The notes beneath the pieces are model-generated. The model saw only the letters and a list, made by a program, of their open reading frames with translations, had not been told where the DNA came from and ran no database searches. A DNA stretch of 64,000 nucleotides from an uncultured Ruegeria sp. (lineage in GTDB: Bacteria; Pseudomonadota; Alphaproteobacteria; Rhodobacterales; Rhodobacteraceae), in NCBI RefSeq assembly GCF_947504215.1, contig NZ_CANNGO010000001.1:806001-870000 (forward strand), given 5' to 3'. Each line of letters begins with the position of its first letter. The stretch's first letter is position 1. A program made the position numbers and the translations under genes. Shown one piece after another: positions 52,265 through 61,775 of the stretch.

Positions 52265-52516
52265 CTAAGACATCAGCTTGTGAAGAAGATCCCTGTTGCG
52301 ACAATACTCGGGCGTGTGGTTCAGAAAAGCCGTATCACTTATCGTGCTCTGGCAGTGCGCAGGGTTTGGGCATTCTGTGCACCGCACAACAGCGTCAGAG
52401 ATTTGATCGATAGAAACGGAACCGCCAATGGCGGCCTCTTCCAGATCAACGTCGAGCATTTTTGCCATCTCGTCCACCAGTCCGGCGTGCAGTCGCAAGG
52501 TCTCTCGGCTGGGCAT
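52265..52516 (-). CDS. Four-cysteine small protein, DUF6455-like (copy 3)
   Basis: 83 residues from ATG 52516 (GGACCCAGC upstream, weak site). Motif CTECPNPAHC followed by TPEYC: C-X2-C-X5-C-X17-C. The preceding helix is LVDEMAKMLDVDLEEAAIGG. It is the first of three tandem relatives, 16 bp before copy 2. The sequences are well diverged from each other, so the array is old or under different selection. Confidence 0.7.
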   Translation of the reverse strand: MPSRETLRLHAGLVDEMAKMLDVDLEEAAIGGSVSIDQISDAVVRCTECPNPAHCQSTISDTAFLNHTPEYCRNRDLLHKLMS

Positions 52517-52586
52517 GCTGGGTCCTTTCCCTAATGCGAATTGCCCAAAGAATACCGCCTGCCTAAACTGAAACCTTTGACACAGG

Positions 52587-52955
52587 TCAATGTGCGACAT
52601 CGATCTGGTCGAGATAGGTGCGTATTGCGTCCTGCACCCTGCGAAACCGGTCTCCACCCAGCTTTTTGCCGCCATACCAACGGGTGACAATGATCACATG
52701 GTTCTCAAGACCGGCCCGTTGCATCATTCGAAGGATCACCATCCCGGCACCGCCTTCGCCATCATCCGCTTTCAATGCCCCGGTCGGCAGTGTCGCGGCC
52801 CAGGTATTGTGCGTGGCTTTCGCATAGGTCTTGTCTGACTTCAGCTCATTCAAAACGGCATCGATTTCGGCTCTGGACGCAACACGCGCTCCCGAGACCG
52901 CGTATTTCGATCCCCTATCCGTCAGGACCACCCCAAGCCTGACCAAGTCGGTCAT
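52587..52955 (-). CDS. IMPACT-family protein (YigZ-like, UPF0029)
   Basis: 122 residues, containing the UPF0029 N-terminal domain only: DDGEGGAGMVILRMMQRAGLENHVIIVTRWYGGKKLGGDRF is the family core (GEP/GTAG and RYFGG-like region). Shorter than YigZ (about 200 residues). IMPACT proteins bind translation or nucleotide partners; role in bacteria open. The start overlaps the M48 gene stop by ATGA. Confidence 0.85.
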   Translation of the reverse strand: MTDLVRLGVVLTDRGSKYAVSGARVASRAEIDAVLNELKSDKTYAKATHNTWAATLPTGALKADDGEGGAGMVILRMMQRAGLENHVIIVTRWYGGKKLGGDRFRRVQDAIRTYLDQIDVAH

Positions 52956-53659
52956 TGCGTTAAGCCGAGTTTTTGGGATGTCTCAAGCACCCTCTGAACC
53001 CGTTGCGCATTGGGCGGGTGCGATCCAAGAAACCGATCGCCCGGGTCCGGAATGCGGTCAAAGAACTCAGCCCCAATCAAAGGGTTGTACCCCGCCTTAT
53101 ACGTAATAACCGTTCCCAGTTCGTCTGCTTCCAGCTCGAATTCCTTCACATAGGCTTGGACGCCAACCTTGGCGCCCAGCTTCTGCGCCTCTTCGATTTC
53201 TGCATCGCTTCCACCTCGCTGTCGTTCTTGATCACCGAACTTCGTTGCCGCGTCGCTGGCATTTTTAGACTGCCGAGCAATGTGACCCAAAACATGGTGC
53301 GCCGCTTCGTGCCCCATGACAAAAGCCAACTCATCTTCGTTTTGTGCGGAACGGATCATTGAGCGTGTAAAAATGATCACGGGTTGGTTGTTTTCGTCCA
53401 AGGTTTGAAAGGCGTTAGCAGGCGCGCGCGGGTTCACGTCGACCATGATCCTGAAATCGCAATTCTGCTTTCGTGTCTCACGTAAACACTGCGTTCGTGC
53501 TTCGCTTCCGACTGCGCGGCTTACTTCGCGAAACGTCGCGGCTGTGATGGGCGTGCCAGACGTGGGTTGATCCCATTCTTCAGCCGGCACAACACGAAAA
53601 GTATCTGTTTCACAAGCCGCCAACAGCAAGAAAAACAGGAAGAATATTACACGGTGCAT
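52952..53659 (-). CDS. Lipoprotein M48-family metalloprotease
   Basis: 235 residues from ATG 53659, with AAAGGA upstream. Lipoprotein signal peptide MHRVIFFLFFLLLAAC with lipobox LAAC. The zinc site is HEAAHHVLGH (HEXXH) in VMGHEAAHH, with the third ligand Glu probably in FELEADELG. It is a periplasmic, membrane-anchored peptidase of the M48 group, like the BepA/LoiP quality-control proteases of the outer membrane. The following gene overlaps by ATGA. Confidence 0.88.
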   Translation of the reverse strand: MHRVIFFLFFLLLAACETDTFRVVPAEEWDQPTSGTPITAATFREVSRAVGSEARTQCLRETRKQNCDFRIMVDVNPRAPANAFQTLDENNQPVIIFTRSMIRSAQNEDELAFVMGHEAAHHVLGHIARQSKNASDAATKFGDQERQRGGSDAEIEEAQKLGAKVGVQAYVKEFELEADELGTVITYKAGYNPLIGAEFFDRIPDPGDRFLGSHPPNAQRVQRVLETSQKLGLTQ

Positions 53660-53780
53660 TACATTTCCTTTGGGCGCGCCCGGCCGCTGGGCCAGCATAA
53701 CGTTACCTATGCGGGGTCGCCACTCACAGATCAATGCACAACGGCTTGCATTGGGCGTCAACCGGCTGCACTCTGCCAAT

Positions 53781-54029
53781 ATGTTTTCGATTGAGCATGA
53801 ATTCGACTCGACCGTCATTACTCTGGTGGACGAAGGCCCAAAGCCTTTGCAAGAGGATGTCGTGATCAACAGTTTCGCTGAGTGCGTAACTTTAGAGCAA
53901 TTGGACCCGCGCACAGAGCAAGTCCATAAGATAACCCTATCGCCCGAACAGGTCCGCGATCTGGCTGCTGCGTTGGACCTGCCAGAGGGGGTTTACCAGA
54001 TTCGGGAAACTCAACGTCACGAGTCATGA
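53781..54029 (+). CDS. Conserved small protein of unknown function
   Basis: 82 residues: MFSIEHEFDSTVITLVDEG, then PLQEDVVINSFAECVTLEQLDPRT and LSPEQVRDLAAALDLPEGVYQ. I remember this as a widespread unnamed protein of Rhodobacteraceae, with no known domain. It is acidic, without signal peptide or membrane helix. There is no clear ribosome-binding site before the ATG. Divergent from the M48 protease gene. Confidence 0.65.
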   Translation: MFSIEHEFDSTVITLVDEGPKPLQEDVVINSFAECVTLEQLDPRTEQVHKITLSPEQVRDLAAALDLPEGVYQIRETQRHES

Positions 54030-54200
54030 GAAATACCTTTTCAGGCGCGTTTAGCCTTGTTACTGCCGCGAGTCTCATCTGACATCCCAGCACTCCGAAA
54101 GCGTGCTATCTCGACCAGGTTAATTTGCCCTGCTGCTTCTGAAAAAAGAAGCAATGAATTGTGATAGGTCATCCGGAAACTGATGGCGGTCGCTAAAGCC

Positions 54201-55688
54201 TTATCTCAGGTAGATGTTGATTGCTTCCCGACACCCTTCTTGCCAGATCAAGGACAACCAGTTGGAAAACTCATGCGTAAAGCGGTCGTCGAGCCCGGTT
54301 TCGCCGTACAGGTTGGTCTGACCGACCCATGCCTGCGGATCATCTTTGGCGGCCAGAGCCGCTGTCTTCAACCCCGCCCACAACGGATCATTCGCTTCGA
54401 TTTCTGTGCCGTCTTCACGAACGCCGACGCACATCCGCGCCCAAAAAGCAGCTGCCAAAGCGAGTCCTGTAACAGACGAACCAGCTCCGAGCGCGTCTCG
54501 AAGGGAGGGAAGCAAAAATCCCGGATGGCGCGAGGACCCGTCAAAGGCGACGCGGCGGGTTGTGTCATAAATCGTAGAATTCGCAAATCGACGTTCAACT
54601 AGCTTAAGGTATTCGTCAGGTCTTGTTCCTGATACAGGCGCGACATGCGGTACGATTTCTTCAACTTGAACTTTCCGGAAAAATTCCAGCACACCGGCGT
54701 CTTGCATGCAATCAGATATCGTCGGGATGTTTAGAATTTCTCCGACATTGGCAAGAAGCTGGTGACCCCCATTCAGAATCCTCAACTTCATGGCCTCATA
54801 GACATGAACGTTGTTTGTCATCGTCACGCCGACATCTTCCCAAGCAGGTCGTCCTGCACAGAAATCGTCTTCAATCACCCATTGGCGAAAGTTTTCATGC
54901 GTAACCGGAGCAAGATCGTCGATACCCAACTCTCTGCACTGGGAGACAACCTGATCCGTGGTGGCCGGGACGATGCAATCCACCATAGAATTCGGGAAGG
55001 CCCCGTGCTGATCGATCCAGTTTGCCAGATCGGCGTCAGACAGGCGCGCCAAACCCACTACGCAGTTGCGCAGGATACTCCCATTACCCTGCAGGTTATC
55101 ACAGCTCAGCGCGGTAAAAGGGGCTACCCCGGCCGCCCTGCGCTTACGAAGAGCGGCAACGATGGCACCAAAGACAGTTCTTGGGTCGGACGGATTCTGT
55201 GCGTCATGTCGGATATCATCATCCTGCACATCAAACGCGCCGGTGTTGGGATCCAGAAAGTACCCGCCTTCTGTCACCGTCAAAGACACGATGCGGATCG
55301 CGGGATCAGACATTTGTCGGATCAAGGGCGCATTGCCTGCCTCAATTGGCAGGTAGTCCGTCATTGGACCGACCACTTCTGCAGAAACGCCTGATGGATC
55401 AAGCTCAATGAGTGTCGTAAGGTAGTCCTGCCGGCGGAGCTTTTCGCGCATAGCAGCGTCATAGCTACGTACACCTGCACCGATAATTGCCCAGTCATGA
55501 GCAGCCCCCCGCTGCATTAAGCGATGCAAATACCATGACTGATGCGCGCGATGGAAATTCCCTACTCCGATATGGACAATGCCAGGTTTCAAGTCGGACC
55601 GGTTATACGACGGGCGTGCGATGGATGCCGGCAGATCAGCAAGTCGATCACGCCGCAGCTGGACAGATGCATGTGCCAGAGATCCCAT
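54201..55688 (-). CDS. mtlK: Mannitol 2-dehydrogenase MtlK
   Basis: 495 residues. Polyol-specific long-chain dehydrogenase: VHIGVGNFHRAHQSWYL (NAD site), SLTVTEGGYF, LSCDNLQGNG, then the catalytic KLRILNGGHQLLAN with the lysine and the histidine-containing segment. It oxidises mannitol to fructose (also arabitol and sorbitol at lower rates) with NAD. Start and the smoS stop share one base (TGATG). It is the last gene of the smo operon. Confidence 0.93.
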   Translation of the reverse strand: MGSLAHASVQLRRDRLADLPASIARPSYNRSDLKPGIVHIGVGNFHRAHQSWYLHRLMQRGAAHDWAIIGAGVRSYDAAMREKLRRQDYLTTLIELDPSGVSAEVVGPMTDYLPIEAGNAPLIRQMSDPAIRIVSLTVTEGGYFLDPNTGAFDVQDDDIRHDAQNPSDPRTVFGAIVAALRKRRAAGVAPFTALSCDNLQGNGSILRNCVVGLARLSDADLANWIDQHGAFPNSMVDCIVPATTDQVVSQCRELGIDDLAPVTHENFRQWVIEDDFCAGRPAWEDVGVTMTNNVHVYEAMKLRILNGGHQLLANVGEILNIPTISDCMQDAGVLEFFRKVQVEEIVPHVAPVSGTRPDEYLKLVERRFANSTIYDTTRRVAFDGSSRHPGFLLPSLRDALGAGSSVTGLALAAAFWARMCVGVREDGTEIEANDPLWAGLKTAALAAKDDPQAWVGQTNLYGETGLDDRFTHEFSNWLSLIWQEGCREAINIYLR

Positions 55689-56461
55689 TAGCTCATCCAG
55701 TTTCCGCCATCGACATTGTATGTCTGTGCCACAATGTAATTTGCCTCATCAGATGCGAGAAACACCGCTATGCCCGTCAAATCTTCCGCGCGGCCCATGC
55801 GCCCGTATGGGACCGCCGCTGCGACTTCGCGCTTTTTCTCACCAGGCGCTTTACCTTCATGTTTCGCAAAGAACGCGTCCACGCCGTCCCAATGCTCACC
55901 ATCCACAACGCCGGGTGCAATCGCATTCACGTTGATTCCATGAGAAATGAGGTTCAGACCTGCCGACTGCGTTAACGAGATGACAGCCGCTTTGCTTGCG
56001 CAATAGACAGCGACCAAGGGCTCTCCGCGGCGTCCGGCCTGCGAGGCCATATTGATGATCCGGCCTTTTACATGGTGTTCAATCATATGCCGCGCCACGG
56101 CTTGCATCGTGAACAAAGTACCCGCGACATTGATGTCAAAAACCCGGTCGTAGTCGGCGCGGTCGATTTCGACAAATGGCGCGGCTGTAAAGATGGCCGC
56201 GTTATTTACCAAGATATCGATTGCGCCAAACTGTCTAGCGGTGTTCGCGATTGCAGCGTCAATGCTTTGCTTATCGGCGACATTCATTTCGACAGCCATC
56301 GCAGCCTCACCAATCTCGGCTGCAGCCTCGCGCGCGCGAACGACATCGACATCCGCAATGGCCACGCGCGCGCCTTCAGAAACGTAGGTCTTGGCGAACG
56401 CCAGCCCGATCCCTCGCGCGGCGCCAGTGATCAGCGCAGTCTTACCTGCCAACCGTGTCAT
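55688..56461 (-). CDS. smoS: Sorbitol (L-iditol 2-) dehydrogenase SmoS
   Basis: 257 residues. SDR with TGAARGIG (residues 13-20), NNAAIF, the catalytic Ser in NMASQAG and YCASK. The segment [29 protein letters not shown] (split) is the specific feature of the R. sphaeroides sorbitol dehydrogenase type. Converts sorbitol to fructose, galactitol to tagatose, and L-iditol to sorbose. It overlaps smoK by ATGA. Confidence 0.92.
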   Translation of the reverse strand: MTRLAGKTALITGAARGIGLAFAKTYVSEGARVAIADVDVVRAREAAAEIGEAAMAVEMNVADKQSIDAAIANTARQFGAIDILVNNAAIFTAAPFVEIDRADYDRVFDINVAGTLFTMQAVARHMIEHHVKGRIINMASQAGRRGEPLVAVYCASKAAVISLTQSAGLNLISHGINVNAIAPGVVDGEHWDGVDAFFAKHEGKAPGEKKREVAAAVPYGRMGRAEDLTGIAVFLASDEANYIVAQTYNVDGGNWMS

Positions 56462-57462
56462 TCGATCCGCAGCCCTTTCGCGTCAAATCGATGGATTACG
56501 TCTGAGCGCGGCGTCAGATGGATGCGATCCCCGTGCTTAAAGGCCACTTCGCCATCTGCCCTTACGGTGATCGTTTCGGCCAAACCGGTTTCATGCACGT
56601 GAAAGAATGTATCTGAACCCAGATGCTCGGACACGCTGACCTTTCCAGACCAGGGACCTTCGCTGTCGGACACCGCAATATGCTCAGGACGCACTCCTAT
56701 CGTATGAGCGCCATGCTTCGCAGCCTCTTCCCCTTCGATGAAGTTCATCTTGGGTGAGCCGATGAACCCCGCGACGAATAGGTTCCGCGGCGCACGGTAC
56801 AGGTCCAGCGGACTGCCAACTTGTTCGATCACACCTGCATGCAGAACCACGATCTTGTCGGCCATTGTCATCGCTTCAACCTGATCATGGGTCACGTAGA
56901 TCATCGTGGTGGCTAGACGCTCGTGCAGTTCGCTGATTTCCAGCCGCATACCAACACGTAAGGCTGCATCCAGGTTCGACAGAGGCTCGTCGAACAGAAA
57001 AGCCGCTGGTTCGCGGACAATCGCGCGTCCGATCGCAACACGCTGGCGCTGCCCCCCGGACAGTTGCCCGGGGCGACGATCCAGATAGTCGGTCAGGTTC
57101 AGAACACTTGCGGCGCCGTCTACACGACGATCGATCTCGGCCTGCTCCAACTTGGCCATGCGCAGCGGGAAGGCGATGTTCTTGCGTACGGTCATATGCG
57201 GATACAGCGCGTAGGACTGGAACACCATGGCGAGGCCACGCTTCGCGGGTGGCACATCTGTAGCATCCGTCCCATCGATCTCCATCGAACCTGAGGTCAT
57301 GTCCTCAAGCCCCGCGATCAGACGCAGCAATGTGGACTTGCCACAGCCAGAAGGGCCGACGAAGACTGTAAACTCGCCATCTTCGATGGTTAGATCCAGC
57401 GGTGGGATGACCTGTACGTCGCCGAAGCTTTTGGTCACGGACTTGAGTTGAATACGTCCCAT
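56458..57462 (-). CDS. smoK: Polyol ABC transporter ATPase SmoK
   Basis: 334 residues with Walker [10 protein letters not shown], signature [16 protein letters not shown], Walker [16 protein letters not shown] and H-loop [10 protein letters not shown], followed by a C-terminal TOBE-like domain ([10 protein letters not shown]). Energises SmoFG. 12 bp separate it from smoG. Confidence 0.93.
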   Translation of the reverse strand: MGRIQLKSVTKSFGDVQVIPPLDLTIEDGEFTVFVGPSGCGKSTLLRLIAGLEDMTSGSMEIDGTDATDVPPAKRGLAMVFQSYALYPHMTVRKNIAFPLRMAKLEQAEIDRRVDGAASVLNLTDYLDRRPGQLSGGQRQRVAIGRAIVREPAAFLFDEPLSNLDAALRVGMRLEISELHERLATTMIYVTHDQVEAMTMADKIVVLHAGVIEQVGSPLDLYRAPRNLFVAGFIGSPKMNFIEGEEAAKHGAHTIGVRPEHIAVSDSEGPWSGKVSVSEHLGSDTFFHVHETGLAETITVRADGEVAFKHGDRIHLTPRSDVIHRFDAKGLRIE

Positions 57463-57474
57463 GTGTCGTGTTCC

Positions 57475-58305
57475 TTATTTCACAGCGCCGAAGGTCAGGC
57501 CTCGGACAAGTTGTTTCTGGCTAAACCAGCCAAGGATCAGGATTGGTGCAATCGCCATAGTCGAGGCCGCGCTAAGCTTGGCAAAGAACAGACCTTCGGG
57601 GCTGGAATAGCTGGCGATAAAAGCTGTAAGGGGTGCCGCATTGACAGCCGTCAGATTGAGCGTCCAGAACGCTTCGTTCCAAGCAAGGATGAAGTTCAAC
57701 AAAACCGTCGAGGCAATGCCGGGAATGGCCATAGGTGTCAGGACATAGAGGATCTCCTCTTTCAATGTCGCCCCGTCCATCCGTGCCGCTTCCAGAATTT
57801 CACCCGGAATTTCGCGGAAATAGGTGTAAAGCATCCAGACGATGATCGGGAGGTTGATGAGCATCAGCACAACCACAAGCCCCGCGCGGCTGTCCAGCAG
57901 CCCCAACCGGATGAACAGCAGATAGATCGGGTAGAGCACGCCCACCGCAGGTAGCATCTTAGTGGACAGCATCCACAACAGGATGTCCTTAGTGCGTTTG
58001 GAGGGCACGAAAGCCATTGCCCACGCGGCAGGCACGGCGATGATCACACCTAGGATCGTCGAACCGCCTGCGATAATTACCGAGTTCCAAAGGAACCGCA
58101 TATAGTCAGAGCGTTCCTGCACGATGGCATAATTCTCGAGCGTCCAGTCGAAGTTCAAGAAGATCGGTGGGCTGGCAATTGCCTGCGCCTCAGTCTTGAA
58201 ACTGGTCAGTATGGTCCAGAGGATTGGGAAGAAGATCAGTAGACCGACAATCCAGGCTAAGGCTGTGTTAAAGGTCTTGCGTTGTGTCGTGACGGCGCGG
58301 GCCAT
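57475..58305 (-). CDS. smoG: Polyol ABC transporter permease SmoG
   Basis: 276 residues, six membrane helices, EAA loop EILEAARMDGATLKEEILYVLTPMAIPG. MalG-type permease in the order smoE-F-G-K. The N-terminal helix GLLIFFPILWTILTSFKTEAQ is typical. Confidence 0.92.
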   Translation of the reverse strand: MARAVTTQRKTFNTALAWIVGLLIFFPILWTILTSFKTEAQAIASPPIFLNFDWTLENYAIVQERSDYMRFLWNSVIIAGGSTILGVIIAVPAAWAMAFVPSKRTKDILLWMLSTKMLPAVGVLYPIYLLFIRLGLLDSRAGLVVVLMLINLPIIVWMLYTYFREIPGEILEAARMDGATLKEEILYVLTPMAIPGIASTVLLNFILAWNEAFWTLNLTAVNAAPLTAFIASYSSPEGLFFAKLSAASTMAIAPILILGWFSQKQLVRGLTFGAVK

Positions 58306-58317
58306 GGTTTTGTCTCC

Positions 58318-59184
58318 TCACGCGTCCAGGTTCTTGCCGACGATGCGCATCAGGAAGATCGCAACGATGTTGGCTAAGATGATTGCGTAGACACCTCCGG
58401 CTGATCCAAGGCCAACGTTCTGGCTTTCCAAAACACGTTGGAAGATCAGGTAGGTGAGTGTGCGGGTGCCGAAAGCGCCGCCGGTGGTCACGAAAATTTC
58501 GGCGAAGATCGACAGTAGGAAGATCGTCTGGATCAAGATCACAATCGTGATGGCGCGACCGAGATGCGGCAGAATGATGTGATAGAAGCGCTTTAGCGGT
58601 GGTGCACCGTCCATCTCAGCAGCTTCAAGCTGTTCGCTATCCAGCGATTGGATTGCAGTTAGCAGGATCAGCGTCGCGAAAGGCAACCATTGCCACGAGA
58701 CGATCATCACGATTGAGGGCATGGAAGCTTCGGACAGCCACGAAATGGGTTCTGCGCCGAAAAAGCGCCAGAGATGGGCAAACAACCCGTTCACAGGGTC
58801 CATGAACATGTTCTTCCAGACCAAGGCTGAGACAGTCGGCATGACAAAGAACGGCGCAATAACAAGGATACGGACAACGCCCTGGCCCCACATGGGTTGA
58901 TCCAGCAGCATCGCCAGAAGAATGCCCAGGACGACCGTAATCGCCAGCACGCCGCCAACGATCACCAATGTCGCTTGAACCGCGGGCCAGAAGGAACTGG
59001 AGGATACGAACCGAACGTAGTTGTCGAAACCAACCCAGCCCAGATCACCACCGCGAAGCGGCAGGTATTTCTTGAAGGAAAAGTACAGTGTCATCGTCAG
59101 CGGCACGAGCATCCAGCCAAGCAGCAGGACCACTGCGGGTGCCATCATCAGGCGAGCAACGGATCGGGAATGTTGAGTAGCCAT
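58318..59184 (-). CDS. smoF: Polyol ABC transporter permease SmoF
   Basis: 288 residues, six membrane helices, EAA loop EQLEAAEMDGAPPLKRFYHIILPHLG. MalF-type permease. It is separated from smoE by 115 bp containing a hairpin. Confidence 0.92.
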   Translation of the reverse strand: MATQHSRSVARLMMAPAVVLLLGWMLVPLTMTLYFSFKKYLPLRGGDLGWVGFDNYVRFVSSSSFWPAVQATLVIVGGVLAITVVLGILLAMLLDQPMWGQGVVRILVIAPFFVMPTVSALVWKNMFMDPVNGLFAHLWRFFGAEPISWLSEASMPSIVMIVSWQWLPFATLILLTAIQSLDSEQLEAAEMDGAPPLKRFYHIILPHLGRAITIVILIQTIFLLSIFAEIFVTTGGAFGTRTLTYLIFQRVLESQNVGLGSAGGVYAIILANIVAIFLMRIVGKNLDA

Positions 59185-59258
59185 GACGCAAGACCTCTCT
59201 GTTCAGGCGCGTGTCAGCCTGCGAGAAAAACGCGAGTTGTGGAAGTAGTGTGTTGGGA

Positions 59259-59286
59259 GCGGGTGAGCAGAGAGCTGCCCACCCGC
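59259..59286 (-). promoter_or_regulatory. Intercistronic stem-loop between smoE and smoF
   Basis: GCGGGTG-a-GCAG, 4-base loop, CTGC-c-CACCCGC: eleven pairs with one A-C mismatch. It lies 13 bp after the smoE stop (minus strand) and has no T run. Same position and presumed role as the hairpin at 24580 in the other sugar operon: more binding protein than permease. Confidence 0.6.
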
Positions 59287-59299
59287 CTGGGAGAAAGCC

Positions 59300-60604
59300 T
59301 CAGTACCCTGCGGCTTCCATTTCTTCGGAGGTGAAGGCCTGCGCTTTAGCAAGTGCTTCTTCTACCGTCTGTTGTCCGGCATAAACTGCCGAGAACTCTT
59401 GGCTTACCTGTGTTGCGATGCCCGCAAACTCAGGGATCGCAGCGAACTGAATACCAACGTAAGGCACTGGCTTTACAGTCGGATTGTTCGGATCAGCTGA
59501 CAGGATCGACTCCAGTGTCTTTTGGGCGAACGGAACCTCTTGGTAGTTTGGGTTCTCATACAGCGAGGTGCGTGCGCCTGGTGGGACGTTGGCCCAACCT
59601 TCGTTCTCGGCGACCAATTCGATGTAGTCTTTCGAAGTTGCCCACTCGATGAACTGCTTGGCTGAGTCTGCTTGCTCGGTCCCTGCCGGAATGGCCAGAG
59701 CCCAGGCCCAGAGCCAGTTGGATCGCTTGTCAACGCCTTCCGAGTTCGGAGCAAGCGCAAAGCCGACCTTGTCAGCGACAGTCGAATCGTCAGGATTTGT
59801 CACGAAGGACGCCGCGACGGTGGCGTCGATCCACATACCGCACTTACCCTGCTGGAACAGCGACAGGTTTTCGTTGAACCCGTTGGTCGCATAACCCGCA
59901 GGCCCAGATTCATTCATCATGTCAACGAAAAACGTCAGCGCATCGTTCCATTCAGGCTGATCGAACTGGGGCTTCCAGTCTTCATCAAACCAGCGCGCAC
60001 CGAACGAGTTTGCTGTCACAGTGATGAACGCACCGCCTTCACCCCAACCGGCCTTACCACGCAGGCAGATGCCGTTGATGTCGTTGTCGCGATCCGTCAT
60101 AGCGGCCGCTGCTTCGCGGATAAACTGCCAGGTTGGCGCGTCGGGCATTTCCATACCAGCCTGTTCCATCAGGTCGGTTCGATACATCACCATCGAACTT
60201 TCGCCATAGAATGGAGCCGCGTACAGCGTACCGTCATTGCTCAGACCGCCGCGCATTGCGGGCAGGATGTCATCCACATCGTATTCTGCCGACAGGCCAT
60301 CCAGCGGTACCAGCCAACCATTCGCGCCCCAGATCGGCGTCTCGTACATGCCGATGGTCATGATGTCGAACTGACCACCCTTGGTGGTAATGTCGGTGGT
60401 TACGCGCTGACGCAGCACGTTTTCTTCCAGTGTCACCCATTCAACGTCGATACCGGTCGCTTCGGTGAAATTGTCTGTGTAGCCCTGCATCCGGATCATG
60501 TCGCCGTTGTTCACGGTCGCTATTGTTAAGGTATCCGCATGAGCTGCTGTCGTTGCGACGAGTGTCATTGCAGTCGCCGCACGAAGTGCGTTTCTCAAAT
60601 ACAT
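59300..60604 (-). CDS. smoE: Polyol-binding protein SmoE
   Basis: 434 residues with a signal peptide (MYLRNALRAATAMTLVATTAAHA). Mature start DTLTIATVNNGDMIRMQGYTDNF is characteristic for sorbitol/mannitol-binding proteins; further YGESSMVMYRTDLMEQAGM and KCGMWIDATVAASFV. Periplasmic binding protein for sorbitol, mannitol and related polyols. GGGAGGA precedes the start; its promoter lies at 60639-60668. Confidence 0.93.
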   Translation of the reverse strand: MYLRNALRAATAMTLVATTAAHADTLTIATVNNGDMIRMQGYTDNFTEATGIDVEWVTLEENVLRQRVTTDITTKGGQFDIMTIGMYETPIWGANGWLVPLDGLSAEYDVDDILPAMRGGLSNDGTLYAAPFYGESSMVMYRTDLMEQAGMEMPDAPTWQFIREAAAAMTDRDNDINGICLRGKAGWGEGGAFITVTANSFGARWFDEDWKPQFDQPEWNDALTFFVDMMNESGPAGYATNGFNENLSLFQQGKCGMWIDATVAASFVTNPDDSTVADKVGFALAPNSEGVDKRSNWLWAWALAIPAGTEQADSAKQFIEWATSKDYIELVAENEGWANVPPGARTSLYENPNYQEVPFAQKTLESILSADPNNPTVKPVPYVGIQFAAIPEFAGIATQVSQEFSAVYAGQQTVEEALAKAQAFTSEEMEAAGY

Positions 60605-60638
60605 CCCTGTCCTCCCTGAGCTTGGATGTCGTACAGCA

Positions 60639-60668
60639 ATCGTAGTTGAGAAGTTGCCGCGCCGTCAA
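60639..60668 (-). promoter_or_regulatory. smoE promoter candidate
   Basis: Minus strand: TTGACG (60663-60668), 18-bp spacer, TACGAT (60639-60644). The operator-like site 60675-60690 begins 6 bp upstream of the -35. Confidence 0.45.
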
Positions 60669-60674
60669 TAAAAA

Positions 60675-60690
60675 CTTTACGCGCGTCAAA
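60675..60690. promoter_or_regulatory. Operator-like site upstream of smoE
   Basis: CTTTACGCGCGTCAAA, sharing 14 of 16 bases with the site at 61776-61791; both are near-palindromic around CGCGCG. Presumed binding site of the LacI-family regulator encoded between them. Confidence 0.6.
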
Positions 60691-60696
60691 TTTTTC

Positions 60697-61722
60697 CTAT
60701 GCAGATTCCCGCAAAACCAGCCGTGCAGGAAACAAGGTTTCTGTCCGATTTCCAAGTTTCCCTCCGTTTTCAATGAGTTCAAAGAGGGTTTCCACACTGC
60801 GACCAGCCACATTGTCATAGTCATGTGCAGCGGTTGTCAGCGACGGGCAGGTGAATCGCGAGAAGGGATGGTTATCGTTTGATGCCACCCGCAATGCGCA
60901 ATCTTCACGGCGGCCCACCCGAATCCCCATCTCATAGCAAGCCGAAAGAAAGCCAATCGCCAGACGATCATTGCTGCACAGAACCGAGTTTGTTTTCAGC
61001 TCCCGACGACCCAAAACCTTGGCCGCTCCTTTGCGCCCGATCTCTTCAAAGGCCCAACCTTCGCCATCGATCTTGACTACATGCGGCTCGAACCCAAGCC
61101 GCTCCATCACCTCAATGTATGCCTTGCGCCGCTTATTGGCGTTCGGGTTTGCAGGGGTGCGCATTTCGAAGAAAGATGGTGGTTCGCCCGTTCGGGTCAT
61201 GTATTCGACCGTCTGCGATACAAAACTGAAGTTGTCAGACCCAATGAAGGCCGCGCCAAGCCCTTCAAGATTGCTGTCAAACAAGACGGTAGGAACGTTT
61301 TCGCAAAATTTCTCAATCGCTGAGCGGTCCGATGCTCTGCCTAAGGGCGCAAGCAGTACGCCTGCGGGTTTCAATGATCGCAAGCTGTCTAAAATTTCAT
61401 TTTCCAGTTTGTGTTCGCCATGCGAGCTGAAAAGTGAGGGGCGATAGCCCGCCGCGATACAGCTTTGCTCAAGGTACCGCGCGATTTCTGCAAAGAACGG
61501 GTCTGCGAGATAGGGCACCACGATCCCAATATTCTTTGTCAGCTTTCTGTTTTGGTTCACTGCGTAGATGTTCGGACGATAGTCGAACCGTTCCAGCGCT
61601 TCCTCGATACGAGCCCGGGTTGTCGCCCGAACGCTATCTGGGTCGTGGAAGTATTTCGACACCGTAGGTCGAGAGAGACCACTGACCGCGGCAAATTCTT
61701 CCATGTTTCTAATTTTTGTCAT
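60697..61722 (-). CDS. LacI-family regulator of the polyol operon
   Basis: 341 residues from ATG 61722; the frame continues 41 codons upstream but into the operator region, and the typical HTH start MTKIRNMEEFAAVSGLSRPTVS supports the shorter form. The sensor domain has IGIVVPYLADPFFAEIARYLEQ and VLCSNDRLAIGFLSACYEMGI. It lies between the smo genes and xylB, and near-identical 16-bp sites lie on both sides of its gene (60675 and 61776). Probably represses both units until a polyol or its ketose product is present. Confidence 0.9.
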   Translation of the reverse strand: MTKIRNMEEFAAVSGLSRPTVSKYFHDPDSVRATTRARIEEALERFDYRPNIYAVNQNRKLTKNIGIVVPYLADPFFAEIARYLEQSCIAAGYRPSLFSSHGEHKLENEILDSLRSLKPAGVLLAPLGRASDRSAIEKFCENVPTVLFDSNLEGLGAAFIGSDNFSFVSQTVEYMTRTGEPPSFFEMRTPANPNANKRRKAYIEVMERLGFEPHVVKIDGEGWAFEEIGRKGAAKVLGRRELKTNSVLCSNDRLAIGFLSACYEMGIRVGRREDCALRVASNDNHPFSRFTCPSLTTAAHDYDNVAGRSVETLFELIENGGKLGNRTETLFPARLVLRESA

Positions 61723-61775
61723 GCTCTCTAACCTGCGGATTCGCACCGTCGCGATCTTACCACTTTTTACATATT

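Noticed and set aside
54135-54154. TGCTTCT / AGAAGCA hairpin as terminator of mtlK
   Set aside because: The A/T run is in the loop, not after the stem, on either strand; probably chance.
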